From positions 15,955-31,287 of the forward strand of contig DIWP01000029.1 in the NCBI GenBank assembly GCA_002423545.1: DNA of 15,333 nt, given 5' to 3'. The translations under genes and the position numbers were made by a program. Each line of letters begins with the position of its first letter. Positions within the stretch are counted from its first letter, which is position 1. Shown here piece after piece: positions 1-7,129 of this stretch. The notes below the pieces were generated by a model, which saw only the letters and a program-made list of their open reading frames with translations, searched no databases and was not told the origin of the DNA. The DNA is from Thermoleophilia bacterium UBA6103. Its GTDB lineage: Bacteria; Actinomycetota; Thermoleophilia; UBA2241.

Positions 1-727
1 AGAACTCCATCTCCTTGCCGGCCAGGATGGCCTCCTGCCCGGTCGGTCCGGCGGTCATGACGAAGTCGATGTTGCCGTTGAGGAGGTCGGGGAAGGCGTC
101 CGCATCGGTCGTATAAGTCTTGACCTTGGCGTCGCTGTTCTCCTTGAGGAAATCGTAGTACGTGGTGGCGGCTCCCACGCCGACAGTCTTGCCGGCGAGG
201 TCCTCGACGCCGGCGATCTGCGCACCGCCCTTCTGCACGAAGACCTGGCCGGACGTGAAGTAGTACGGCGAGGTGAAATCGAGGCTCTTCTGCCGCTCGG
301 GCGTGATGGTCATCGAGCCGATGGACACGTCCCAGCGCCCGGTGTCGAGACCGGCCGGGATCGTCTCCCACGCCGGGTTCACGAACGTCACCGGGATATC
401 GAGGATCTCGCCCACCTTGTTGGCGACGTCGACGTCGAAGCCGACCAGCTCGCCGGTGGCCTGATCGACCGAGCTCTGCGGTGGGTAGTTGGCGTCGTTG
501 GCGACGATCATCTCGCCGCGCTCGAGGATCTCGGCCGCCAGGCCGGTCGGCTCGGCGCCGAGGATGTCGGCCCACAGCTCGGCGGTGGTCATCTCCTCGG
601 CTGCGGTGGGACTGGCCTCGCCGGTGGTACCCTCGTCTTCACCGCCGCCGCAGGCGACGATGCCGAGCAGGGCCGCGATGGCGATGAGCGCGATCGCGAG
701 AAATGCGCCCCCCTTGCTCTTCCTCAT
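1..727 (-). CDS. Family-3 ABC transporter substrate-binding lipoprotein (3' end outside window)
   Basis: Extracellular binding protein of a polar amino-acid-type ABC importer; 242 codons are visible and the C-terminus lies beyond the left edge. A hydrophobic signal segment (residues 8-25) ends in the lipobox I-V-A-C with Cys26, so it is probably a lipoprotein. The mature part has family-3 (SBP_bac_3) hallmarks: YPP at 81-83, GFDVDV at 96-101, WETIPAGL at 120-127, RWDVSIGSMT at 131-140, then TPERQ with Arg145. That arginine corresponds to the one which binds the ligand alpha-carboxylate in this family, so an amino acid or similar carboxylate is the likely ligand. The ATG at 727 is preferred over the in-frame ATG at 736 because the AAAGG motif sits about 9 bases before it and directly abuts the other. 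It is a paralogue of the next gene at 942-1943. No permease or ATPase gene is visible; they may lie to the left. The exact ligand is unknown. Confidence 0.88.
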   Translation of the reverse strand, partial: MRKSKGGAFLAIALIAIAALLGIVACGGGEDEGTTGEASPTAAEEMTTAELWADILGAEPTGLAAEILERGEMIVANDANYPPQSSVDQATGELVGFDVDVANKVGEILDIPVTFVNPAWETIPAGLDTGRWDVSIGSMTITPERQKSLDFTSPYYFTSGQVFVQKGGAQIAGVEDLAGKTVGVGAATTYYDFLKENSDAKVKTYTTDADAFPDLLNGNIDFVMTAGPTGQEAILAGKEMEF

Positions 728-755
728 GCTCCCCATCCTTTCGAGGTAGCTCTCA

Positions 756-778
756 CTTCGGAGACCTCTTCTCCGAAG
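756..778. promoter_or_regulatory. Perfect 9-bp inverted repeat upstream of the first binding-protein gene
   Basis: CTTCGGAGA, five-base loop, TCTCCGAAG. The repeat lies about 28 bases upstream of the ATG at 727, in what would be the 5' leader. It has no T-run, so it does not look like a terminator. An operator or a leader hairpin is possible. The symmetry is seen directly; the function is inferred. Confidence 0.45.
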
Positions 779-842
779 GACCTTGCGCGCCGGGCCGGGC
801 TCCCCATGACCCCGATGACCCGACGCGACTCAAGTACGCTCA

Positions 843-848
843 TTTATA
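843..848 (-). promoter_or_regulatory. Candidate -10 element for the first binding-protein gene
   Basis: TATAAA on the minus strand, the most AT-rich spot in the 214-base gap between the two binding-protein genes. No good -35 match is found 16-18 bases upstream. If used, the leader would be about 110 bases and would include the palindrome at 756-778. It suggests the two paralogues are transcribed separately. Confidence 0.25.
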
Positions 849-901
849 CCGCGTGTGAAGCGCGGTGCATAGCTCGCGCATCAGTCTCCGCTTCAGGCGA
901 C

Positions 902-925
902 CGCCTGCAAGCAGATCGGCAGGCG
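902..925 (-). terminator. Possible hairpin terminator after the second binding-protein gene
   Basis: A 7-bp stem (CGCCTGC/GCAGGCG) with a 10-base loop begins 16 bases after the stop codon at 942. No U-run follows on the minus strand, so this may be a simple mRNA 3' hairpin rather than an intrinsic terminator. Confidence 0.25.
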
Positions 926-941
926 CTTTGACCTGCCGGCC

Positions 942-1943
942 TCATGGGCTCTCGCCCGCCGGACTCGCGCTGGCGCTCACGGCCGCCCGGCTCCGACTGA
1001 GGTCCTGCCCGTCGAACCACTGCTGCGAGAGCTCGCTCAGCACACCGTCCTCGCGCAGGGCGGCGATGGCGGCGTCCATGACCCGAAGCAGGTCCTTCTC
1101 GTCCTTGCTGACGACGAACGACTGCGGCTCCGCGAACAGCGGCGGGCCGGAACGCTCCACATCGCGACCCGCTTCGGTCGCCTGACGCGCCGCCAGGCTG
1201 CTGAGAAGGATCGCGTCGACGCGCCCCGCCTCCAGACCGGAGAGGGCTTCTGCATCGCTCGGATACGCCACCACCTCGACATCCTCCTGCTCCTGCAGCC
1301 AGCGGTAGAAGACGGTGTGGACCCCCGCCCCCACGCGCTTGCCCGCCAGAGCCTCCGGGCCCTTCAACTGTGGGGCGCCGGCGCGCACGAGCAGCCGGCC
1401 CTCGGTGTAGTAGTACGGTCCGGTATAGGCGATCGGTCCCACCAGGCCCTGGTCCGGCGACAACGACCCGATGGAGACGTCGAAGCGATCGTTGGCCAGG
1501 CCCGCGGGGACCGCCTCCCAGACAGGCTCGGTGAACCGCGGGGCGAGCTGGAGGTACTCGGCGACCGCCGTGCCGACCGCGACGTCGAACCCGGTGAGCT
1601 CGCCGTCGTCGTTGTAGTAGCTGAGCGGCGGGTAGTCTGGTGTCACGGCGATCAAGAGCTCGCCCCGCTCGGCGATCGCCGCCGCCGCCCCTTTCGGGGC
1701 GCGCCCGAGTATCTGCTTCATGCGCGCTGCCGCGTTCTCCGGCTCCGGCTCGTCGGAAGTCCCGCAAGCGGTGACCGCGACGGTCGGCAGTGCGCCCGAC
1801 AGGAGGAGGGCCGCCACGACTGCGGCGGCGCGGAGGACGCCTGCTCGACGGGGCCGCCTCCTGGCTGGCCGCCCAGTGCCGGAGCGCGGCGCGCTCCCTG
1901 ACACTCCACGCGGGTCGTCTCTGCGCTTGACAGCCGGCGTCAC
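942..1943 (-). CDS. Family-3 ABC substrate-binding lipoprotein, divergent paralogue
   Basis: Second binding protein, 333 residues from the GTG at 1943. A long basic N-region is followed by a hydrophobic stretch and the lipobox V-T-A-C (Cys60). The mature domain matches its neighbour: YPP 104-106, GFDVAV 118-123, WEAVPAGL 142-149, RFDVSIGS 153-160, PYYY 176-179. Where the neighbour has TPERQ, this protein has DQGLV in an ungapped alignment, so the carboxylate-binding arginine is a leucine (residue 167). Its ligand is therefore probably not an ordinary alpha-amino acid. The start is uncertain: GTG 1943 lies 13 bases after the stop of the upstream MttB-like gene and could be translationally coupled, while GTG 1904 would still leave a complete signal peptide. 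Neither has a convincing Shine-Dalgarno. Co-transcription with the methyltransferase suggests a methylated-amine substrate; this is inference. Confidence 0.85.
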   Translation of the reverse strand: MTPAVKRRDDPRGVSGSAPRSGTGRPARRRPRRAGVLRAAAVVAALLLSGALPTVAVTACGTSDEPEPENAAARMKQILGRAPKGAAAAIAERGELLIAVTPDYPPLSYYNDDGELTGFDVAVGTAVAEYLQLAPRFTEPVWEAVPAGLANDRFDVSIGSLSPDQGLVGPIAYTGPYYYTEGRLLVRAGAPQLKGPEALAGKRVGAGVHTVFYRWLQEQEDVEVVAYPSDAEALSGLEAGRVDAILLSSLAARQATEAGRDVERSGPPLFAEPQSFVVSKDEKDLLRVMDAAIAALREDGVLSELSQQWFDGQDLSRSRAAVSASASPAGESP

Positions 1944-1956
1944 GACGGCACCGTAG

Positions 1957-3354
1957 TCATGGCCGCTGCGGCGCCCCGGCCAGGCGTCGCAGCTCGTCGT
2001 CGATGTCGTCGGCAAGTGGCGCCGGCACATGGGTCGCCAGCAGATCGCGGGCGCGCCGCAGCGACCATCCCACCGCATCTTCCCCGTCCCCATCCAGCCT
2101 GTCGCGGTCCGGCCCACCGCCGGCGCCCGACACCGGAAGGAGCGACGCGGCGGCCGAGCCCGGCGTCTCGCGCAGACCGACCGCTGCCGCCAACGACCGC
2201 GCGCAGACCGTCACCTGCGTCGCCAGGAGCATCTCCTCGAGCGAGAAGATGCGGCCGCCGGCCACCATGCCGACGCCGGTGAGCATGTCGACGCCGTTGA
2301 GCAGCGAGAGGAACGTCGTCGCCACATCGTCGACGGCGGTCTGCCAGCCGCTCGCTTTGGCACCGGCGGAGTTGACGCCGCACTGTGTCGGCAGCCCGTA
2401 GTACCGGCCGATGTCACCGACGGCCGCCCCCATCACCGTGTCTTCCGGCGCGCCACCGGTGAAGTCGCCGCTCTTGAGGTCCATGAAGCTCGGGATGAAG
2501 CAGATGAAGACCTGCGCCCCCGGATAGGCAGCCTGGACGACCGCTACAGCGGTCAGTGCCTCGGCGACTCCCACAGCCAGCGAGCCGGCCTCGGAGAGCG
2601 GTGTCGTGGACCCACCCATCGGCATCGTGACGAAGCCGATCGGCACGCCTGCCGCGGCGAACACGAGTGCGGCCTCCAGGGTGCCGGCGTCGTTGCCCAG
2701 CGGCGTGACCGTGCCCAGCAGCGCCGAGATGGGCGGGGCGGCGCGCAGCTCGGCCTCGCCGCCGGCGATGGCCAGCGCCATCTCGACCGCCGTCCGTGCC
2801 GGCCCCGGCTCCACGATGGTGACCGTCTGCACGTGCTTGCCGGTGTTCGCCAGAGCGAGATAGAGCTCGCAGAGCCCCCGGCGCTCGACCGGTACGTCCT
2901 GGGCACTGACCGCCGGCCAGCAGAAGTCGATCTGGTCGAGCGCATCGACGAGGCGGGAGATGTCGGCGACGTCCTGAGCGGTCGTCGGCCGCTTCTCGCC
3001 GTCCGTGATGTCGTAGATCTCTGTGCAGCAGCCGTCGGTGGTGAGCAGCGAGCCGGTCCCCGTAGTCAGCGTGGCCGCCGCTCGCGCGCCGAGCGTCAGA
3101 TGACGTGGCGCCCGGCCGGCGAGATCATGCAGCAGGTCGCCGCGGATGCGCACGCGCGCGCCGTCGATCTCGGCGCCGGCCGCCGCCAGCGCCTCGCGAG
3201 CGACCGCCGCCGGCATCGCCACTCCGACGTTCTCCACGATGCGGACCGCGGCCGCGTCGAGCTCTTGAAGATCGGCGTCGGAGAGGATCCGCAGGGCTCG
3301 GTCGCGGGCCCCCGAGGACGTCCTGTCAACCACGCTCACGTGGGTCGTCTGCAT
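1957..3354 (-). CDS. MttB-superfamily (trimethylamine methyltransferase-like) protein, non-pyrrolysine
   Basis: 465-residue TIM-barrel methyltransferase of the MttB/COG5598 superfamily. Members move a methyl group from a methylated amine to a corrinoid protein. True trimethylamine enzymes carry pyrrolysine encoded by an in-frame TAG; this frame has no internal amber codon, as in the glycine-betaine enzyme MtgB and relatives that act on quaternary amines. Recognisable segments are the PPISALLGTVTPLG region (207-220), MPMGGSTTPLSEAG (244-257, conserved glycine/proline loop), the segment around residues 325-340 that corresponds to the usual SDAK-x-x-D-x-QA motif but reads NSAGAKASGWQTA here, and a GVGMVAGG strand near 360-367. 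The start ATG has GGAAGG 9 bases upstream. No corrinoid protein or MtaA/MtbA-type methyltransferase is present in the window. The binding-protein gene follows after 13 bases. Substrate unknown; a betaine-type compound is the best guess. Confidence 0.82.
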   Translation of the reverse strand: MQTTHVSVVDRTSSGARDRALRILSDADLQELDAAAVRIVENVGVAMPAAVAREALAAAGAEIDGARVRIRGDLLHDLAGRAPRHLTLGARAAATLTTGTGSLLTTDGCCTEIYDITDGEKRPTTAQDVADISRLVDALDQIDFCWPAVSAQDVPVERRGLCELYLALANTGKHVQTVTIVEPGPARTAVEMALAIAGGEAELRAAPPISALLGTVTPLGNDAGTLEAALVFAAAGVPIGFVTMPMGGSTTPLSEAGSLAVGVAEALTAVAVVQAAYPGAQVFICFIPSFMDLKSGDFTGGAPEDTVMGAAVGDIGRYYGLPTQCGVNSAGAKASGWQTAVDDVATTFLSLLNGVDMLTGVGMVAGGRIFSLEEMLLATQVTVCARSLAAAVGLRETPGSAAASLLPVSGAGGGPDRDRLDGDGEDAVGWSLRRARDLLATHVPAPLADDIDDELRRLAGAPQRP

Positions 3355-3377
3355 CGTCGTCCGCCTTCCGTCACGAA

Positions 3378-3395
3378 GTCCGGAGCGTACCGGAC
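3378..3395. promoter_or_regulatory. Palindrome enclosing a candidate -10 upstream of the MttB-like gene
   Basis: GTCCGG, six bases, CCGGAC. On the minus strand the six central bases read TACGCT, a TANNNT-type -10 hexamer, 24-46 bases before the methyltransferase start. Such a site could be an operator over the promoter. No good -35 is visible. The remaining divergent gap to the sortase gene (to 3634) shows no gene or RNA that I can recognise. Confidence 0.3.
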
Positions 3396-3634
3396 CCTCG
3401 CCGCCGGGTCACGGCCCCCAGAAACGACACCCGTGGAGAGTCGAGACCCATCATCGCCCTGGCGGTGTCACAGGCGCTCTGGTCGTTGCTCCCGGGGAAC
3501 GAGCCTTGACTGCCGGACGCCTCACAGTGCGGGCACCGGGGATCGGCGCCGGACGCACGGGCCGGGCCGAAGCCACGAGAGCCCGTCTCGACACCCCTGC
3601 CCGAGCGGTCGCTCAGTGTACCATGAGGGCGTAG

Positions 3635-4354
3635 GTGCAGGCCGACGGGGGTACACGCCTGACCATGGTCTCGAAAGAACGCAAGCGGCTGTTTCGACGT
3701 GTCTCCAGCGTCATGCTGGTCGTCGGAGGCATCCTGCTCGCCTATCCGTTCTGGTCGGGCGCCTACGCATGGGTGCAGCAGGACCGCATCGACGATGAGT
3801 ACGCGGCCGAGGTGCGGGAGTTCCGTGTCGAGCAGCGGCAGTCCCCGGTCCCGGCGAGCCCCGAGCAGACACCCGAGGAGCGCCTGGGTCGGCTGGCCGA
3901 TTCCTTCGCCGCGCGCCTCGAGCCCGGCAAGCCCCTCGGGCGGCTGCAGATCCCACGCATCGAGCTCGACACCAAGGTGCTCGAGGGCGCCCGCAAGCCG
4001 CCGTCCTTTGGCCGCGGCACCGACCAGGGGCTGCTGCGCAGCGCGCCGGTGCACTACGGCCTCACGCCCCTGCCCGGGCAGGGGCGGCCGTTCGCCGTCG
4101 CCGGCCATCGCACCACCTACGGAGCGCCGTTCCTGCACCTCGACGAGTTGCGCCCCGGAGACTCCATGACGGTCACGACGCCCTACGCGCGGATCGAGTA
4201 TGCGGTCGCCAAGAAGACGGTCGTGAAGCCCAGCGACATCACCGTCCTGTACGACCGCGGCTACGATCTCGTCCTGACCACCTGTCACCCGCCGTACAGC
4301 GCCCGCAGCCGTCTCATCGTCTGGGCGCAGATCGAGAGCTTCGAGCTGCGCTGA
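3635..4354 (+). CDS. Class E-type sortase (LPXTG-like transpeptidase)
   Basis: 239-residue membrane-anchored cysteine transpeptidase that links secreted proteins to the cell wall. A basic N-terminus (15-22) precedes one membrane segment (about 23-40), so the catalytic domain would lie outside the cell. The sortase domain starts near 101 (LGRLQIPRI). The catalytic triad is visible: His158 in VAGHRTTYG, Cys217 in LTTCHPP, and Arg226 in SARSRLIVWA. The TTC-x-P...R-L-I-V-W pattern is typical of actinobacterial class E enzymes. Start GTG 3635 has GAGGG six bases upstream; an in-frame ATG at 3665 would also give a complete protein but has a poorly spaced G-run. No substrate protein with a sorting signal and no pilin cluster is in the window, so it is probably a housekeeping sortase. 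It is divergent from the MttB-like gene and converges on moeA. Confidence 0.9.
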   Translation: MQADGGTRLTMVSKERKRLFRRVSSVMLVVGGILLAYPFWSGAYAWVQQDRIDDEYAAEVREFRVEQRQSPVPASPEQTPEERLGRLADSFAARLEPGKPLGRLQIPRIELDTKVLEGARKPPSFGRGTDQGLLRSAPVHYGLTPLPGQGRPFAVAGHRTTYGAPFLHLDELRPGDSMTVTTPYARIEYAVAKKTVVKPSDITVLYDRGYDLVLTTCHPPYSARSRLIVWAQIESFELR

Positions 4355-4413
4355 CGGCCCCAGACGCTCGCACCCGCCCCGGTCGTCGCCCGCCACCGGA
4401 CGGCCGGCGCCGA

Positions 4414-5649
4414 TCAGTCGGGCAGCGTCGGCCGCTCCGTCGAGCTGCCCTCGAGAAGCATCACCGTGAATCGTTCGCCGGCAGGTGCTCCGGGAAAGCC
4501 CGTGGGCAGCATCAGCAGTGCGTCGGCCAGCGTCATGGAGCTGAGCACTCCCGACCCCTGAGCCCCGGTGAGCGAGAACCGCGGGCGGCCGTCGAGGGTC
4601 AACCGGCAGCGCCGCAGCTCGGCGCGCTCCTTGGTGGGCCGGACGGGTTCCTCGGCCTCGGCGCTGAGCATCGGACGCCAGATATCCCGGCGGCCGAGCA
4701 TCGAGAGGATGGCGGGGCGGACGAACAGCTCGAAGCTGGTCATCGCCGCCACGGGATTGCCCGGGACGCCGAAGACCAGCGTTCCCTCGCGCACCCCGAA
4801 GGCCAGCGGCTTGCCGGGCTTGACCCGGACGCCCCAGAACCGGCGCTCGACTCCCAGCTCGTCCTGCACGTCCTTGACGAAGTCGTAGTCGCCGACCGAG
4901 ACGCCGCCGGAGGTGATGACGATGTCTTCCCGCAGCGCCTCCTCCAACAGTCGCCGGGTGACGTCCCTCTCGTCGCGAGCGACGCCGAGCATGACCGGCT
5001 CGGCACCCGCTTCCAGAGCCTGGCCGCAGGCCGTGAACGAGTTCGAGTTGCGGATCAGGCCCGGGCCTACCGGCTCCTCCGGCGCCACCAGCTCACTGCC
5101 GGTGGCGATGATCGCCACGCGCGGGCGCCGGGCCACGGGGACGGCGGCGATGCCGGCGGCCGCGAGCAGGCCCAGGTCCGCGGGCCGCAACACCCTGCCG
5201 GCTTCGACCACGACGCTGCCCGCGCGCACGTCCTCGCCGGCCGCCCGGACGTTGGCGCCCTCCGGAAGAGCGGTCGTGAGCAGGACGGTCTCCCCGACGA
5301 CCGAGGTCTGCTCCACCGGCACGACCGTGTCCGCGCCCCGCGGCAGGGGCGCGCCGGTCATTATCCGAGCCGCCTCACCGCGGCCGATGGCCACGGTCGG
5401 CGCCGTGCCGGCGGGGATGTCGGCCATCACCCGCAGGCCGTCGGCGACCGCGGTCCCACCGTCGGCGGCCCGATAGGCGAAGCCGTCCATCGCCGAGTTG
5501 GTGAACCCGGGGACATCGTCGCGAGCGACCAGTCGCCCGGCGCTCACGCGGCCGAGAGCGGCCACCAGCGGCACCGGCTCGGCCGGCATCGGCCGGACCT
5601 CCGCGAGGACGTCGTCCACCGCGTCAGTGATGCGTCGCAGCGTTGCCAT
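4414..5649 (-). CDS. moeA: Molybdopterin molybdenumtransferase MoeA
   Basis: 411 residues, full length for the family. MoeA inserts molybdate into adenylylated molybdopterin in the last step of molybdenum cofactor synthesis, in the cytoplasm. Motifs in order: PGFTNSAMDGFA (47-58), IMTGAPLPRGADTVVPVE (96-113), IATGSEL (181-187), the MoCF/MPT-binding block ITSGGVSVGDYDFVKDV (245-261), VKPGKPLAFG (276-285) and GVPGNPVAAMTSFELFVRP (294-312). ATG 5649 is preceded by GGGAGG at good spacing. No other cofactor genes are adjacent, so it stands alone here. It is divergent from the FlgM-like gene with a 120-base shared upstream region. Its presence implies the cell makes molybdo- or tungsto-enzymes. Confidence 0.95.
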   Translation of the reverse strand: MATLRRITDAVDDVLAEVRPMPAEPVPLVAALGRVSAGRLVARDDVPGFTNSAMDGFAYRAADGGTAVADGLRVMADIPAGTAPTVAIGRGEAARIMTGAPLPRGADTVVPVEQTSVVGETVLLTTALPEGANVRAAGEDVRAGSVVVEAGRVLRPADLGLLAAAGIAAVPVARRPRVAIIATGSELVAPEEPVGPGLIRNSNSFTACGQALEAGAEPVMLGVARDERDVTRRLLEEALREDIVITSGGVSVGDYDFVKDVQDELGVERRFWGVRVKPGKPLAFGVREGTLVFGVPGNPVAAMTSFELFVRPAILSMLGRRDIWRPMLSAEAEEPVRPTKERAELRRCRLTLDGRPRFSLTGAQGSGVLSSMTLADALLMLPTGFPGAPAGERFTVMLLEGSSTERPTLPD

Positions 5650-5713
5650 TCCGCCTCCCTTGCGCCTTAGGGCCGGCCACAGATGTGCAGTCTCCTCAGC
5701 TTACGCATCGTAG

Positions 5714-5741
5714 TAAACCACCTGTCGCCGGGCACCGATAC
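5714..5741 (+). promoter_or_regulatory. Candidate sigma-28/WhiG-type promoter for the FlgM-like gene
   Basis: TAAA at 5714-5717, a 16-base spacer, then ACCGATAC at 5734-5741. The consensus for FliA/SigD/WhiG sigma factors is TAAA, about 15 bases, GCCGATAA. The -35 core is exact and six of eight -10 bases match. Transcription would begin near 5748, a short distance upstream of the Shine-Dalgarno at 5759-5767. A sigma-28 promoter in front of an anti-sigma-28 gene is the classical feedback arrangement. Confidence 0.5.
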
Positions 5742-5769
5742 TCTCGTCGAGACGACCCAGGGAGGGGCA

Positions 5770-5961
5770 GTGGCACAGAGTCAGGCACACACCAGGCGGC
5801 CCGAGCCCGGGACCCATCACCGGTCTCCGTGGCGATGGGGCCTTCTGCTGACCCTGCGCGACCGACTCGACCGGGGCACCTACAGCGTCTCATCCGACGC
5901 GATCGCGGCGTCGATCATCGACCGGACCGACAGGCAGCCCGGCGAAGAGCCACGGCGCTGA
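5770..5961 (+). CDS. flgM: Short FlgM-like anti-sigma-28 factor
   Basis: 63 residues from GTG 5770, with AGGGAGGGG immediately upstream. The C-terminal half (about 25-52: LLTLRDRLDRGTYSVSSDAI followed by AASIIDR) fits the FlgM C-terminal helix pair, whose usual pattern is leucine-rich helix, x-G-x-Y-x-V-x-x-x-x-I-A, then a second helix. FlgM holds the flagellar/WhiG-type sigma factor inactive. The N-terminal 24 residues are basic and low in structure, and the protein is shorter than the usual 90-100 residues, but the sigma-binding part seems present. An upstream in-frame ATG at 5683 is rejected: it precedes the predicted promoter and adds no family sequence. The 3' end overlaps the convergent vanZ-like gene by 47 bases. 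No flagellar genes are in the window. Assignment rests on motif shape, so it is moderately sure. Confidence 0.6.
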   Translation: MAQSQAHTRRPEPGTHHRSPWRWGLLLTLRDRLDRGTYSVSSDAIAASIIDRTDRQPGEEPRR

Positions 5962-6361
5962 GGCCGAGACCGAGGACGATGCCGGCCGCATCTGCAGCCA
6001 AGTCGCGGCCGTCGAACGAGCGGTAGGGCAGCGGCCACTGGACGACCTCGATCAGCAGCGCCAGGAGCAGCGCCGTCGCGCCGGCCCGCAGCAGGACGAC
6101 GGCCGACGGCCAGGCTTTCGTTTGAGCGGCGCCCTCTCGCCAGACGATGAGGCCGGCCAGGATGGCGAACTCGAACGCGTGCGCGAGGCTTGCAAGCACC
6201 GACCATGACCGCTCCGGTGCGGCCCCCAGAAGCCATTCGGCGGGGACCACCGACACGATGACGATGACCGCGGTCCACAGCCACGGCGTCCAGTGCCGCC
6301 ACCGCGAGCACGGCCGCAGCCCCAGGGCGCCGGTCGTGGCCGGCTCGCCGGGCGCGTTCAC
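5915..6361 (-). CDS. VanZ-family membrane protein
   Basis: 148 residues with about four hydrophobic segments (around 27-46, 55-74, 87-106 and 122-140). The VanZ signature is at 104-130: E-x-x-Q in IEVVQWPLPYRSFDGRD, then LAADAAGIVLG. VanZ from enterococci gives low teicoplanin resistance, but most family members have no known role. The GTG start at 6361 overlaps the thiN stop in a GTGA junction, so the two are translationally coupled and this is the third gene of the thiamine operon. Whether it takes part in thiamine handling is unknown. Its last 47 bases are antisense to the end of the FlgM-like gene. Confidence 0.82.
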   Translation of the reverse strand: MNAPGEPATTGALGLRPCSRWRHWTPWLWTAVIVIVSVVPAEWLLGAAPERSWSVLASLAHAFEFAILAGLIVWREGAAQTKAWPSAVVLLRAGATALLLALLIEVVQWPLPYRSFDGRDLAADAAGIVLGLGLSAVALRRAACRSGR

Positions 6362-7068
6362 GGCGGCGGCGTCCCCGACGGCGTCGCTCGCCGGACGGCC
6401 TCGACCGCCAGACCGTCCGCGAAGACGAGCAGGAGCGCCTCCCCCGACCGCAGACCGACCAGCGCGGTCGCCGACACGACGGTGTTGCCGAGACCGAGGC
6501 AGGTGTCGGCCCCGACCTCCGCTCCCTCGAGTCCGTAGTCGAAGCCGCGCAGCGTCACCGACGTGCATGACGTGAGAGCCACGAAGGAGAAGCGGCTGCC
6601 CAGCGTCCCGGCGAGCTGCAGCTCGCCGGGTCCGCGAACCACCGTCGCCCACAGGTGTGCGCTGAGAGCACACGCCTCGACACCCTCGCGGGCCAGCCGG
6701 CGCAGGATCGCCGTGTGTCCGAGCACGTGGTCGAGCTGCGTGCCCAGGGCGCCGGCGAGAAGGATGCGGCCGGCGCCCTGGGCAAGGGCGTAGCGCACCG
6801 CCAGCTCGCCGTCGGTCTGATCCTTGCGGACCTCGTGACGCACGAACGGCACGCCTGCCGCGACGAGACCGGCCGCGACGTCGGCGGCAAGCGAGTCCAT
6901 GTCGCCGATGACGGCGTCGGGACGCAGGCCGAGCGCCGCCAGCCGGGCGGCGCCCCCGTCGGCCGCCAGCAGGACGTCGGAGCGGGCGGCTACTCGGCGG
7001 TCGAACTCGGGGTCGGTGTATTCGCCGTTGAGAAAGACGGCGGCCACCGGCGGGGCGGCGGCGCTCAT
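6358..7068 (-). CDS. thiN: Thiamine pyrophosphokinase
   Basis: 236 residues. The enzyme uses ATP to convert thiamine to thiamine pyrophosphate (TPP). Family motifs: ADGGAARL (36-43), VIGDMDSL (53-60), KDQTDGELAVRYAL (82-95) and GALGTQLDHVLGH (106-118), the last holding the usual DH pair; the C-terminal beta domain for thiamine binding follows (about 150-225). ATG 7068 has AGGGTGG at good spacing; the frame is open further upstream but that part runs into thiT and has no family similarity. The gene lies 61 bases after thiT and under the same TPP riboswitch, so the operon imports thiamine and activates it. Overlaps the vanZ-like start by four bases. Confidence 0.92.
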   Translation of the reverse strand: MSAAAPPVAAVFLNGEYTDPEFDRRVAARSDVLLAADGGAARLAALGLRPDAVIGDMDSLAADVAAGLVAAGVPFVRHEVRKDQTDGELAVRYALAQGAGRILLAGALGTQLDHVLGHTAILRRLAREGVEACALSAHLWATVVRGPGELQLAGTLGSRFSFVALTSCTSVTLRGFDYGLEGAEVGADTCLGLGNTVVSATALVGLRSGEALLLVFADGLAVEAVRRATPSGTPPP

Positions 7069-7129
7069 TCCGCCACCCTGCGGCGAGACCTCGCCGGCCC
7101 GTGGGTGGATGCGCTCTGGCCGGCGCCGC

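Noticed and set aside
2029..3798. 589-codon plus-strand open frame opposite the MttB-like gene
   Set aside because: It is antisense to a clear family protein, its translation is rich in Arg, His and Gly with no recognisable domain, and it runs into the sortase in another frame. Typical GC-rich shadow.
3371..4396. 341-codon minus-strand frame opposite the sortase, with a CPHC-like pair
   Set aside because: The sortase has all catalytic residues, codon use and a Shine-Dalgarno; the antisense frame has none of these.
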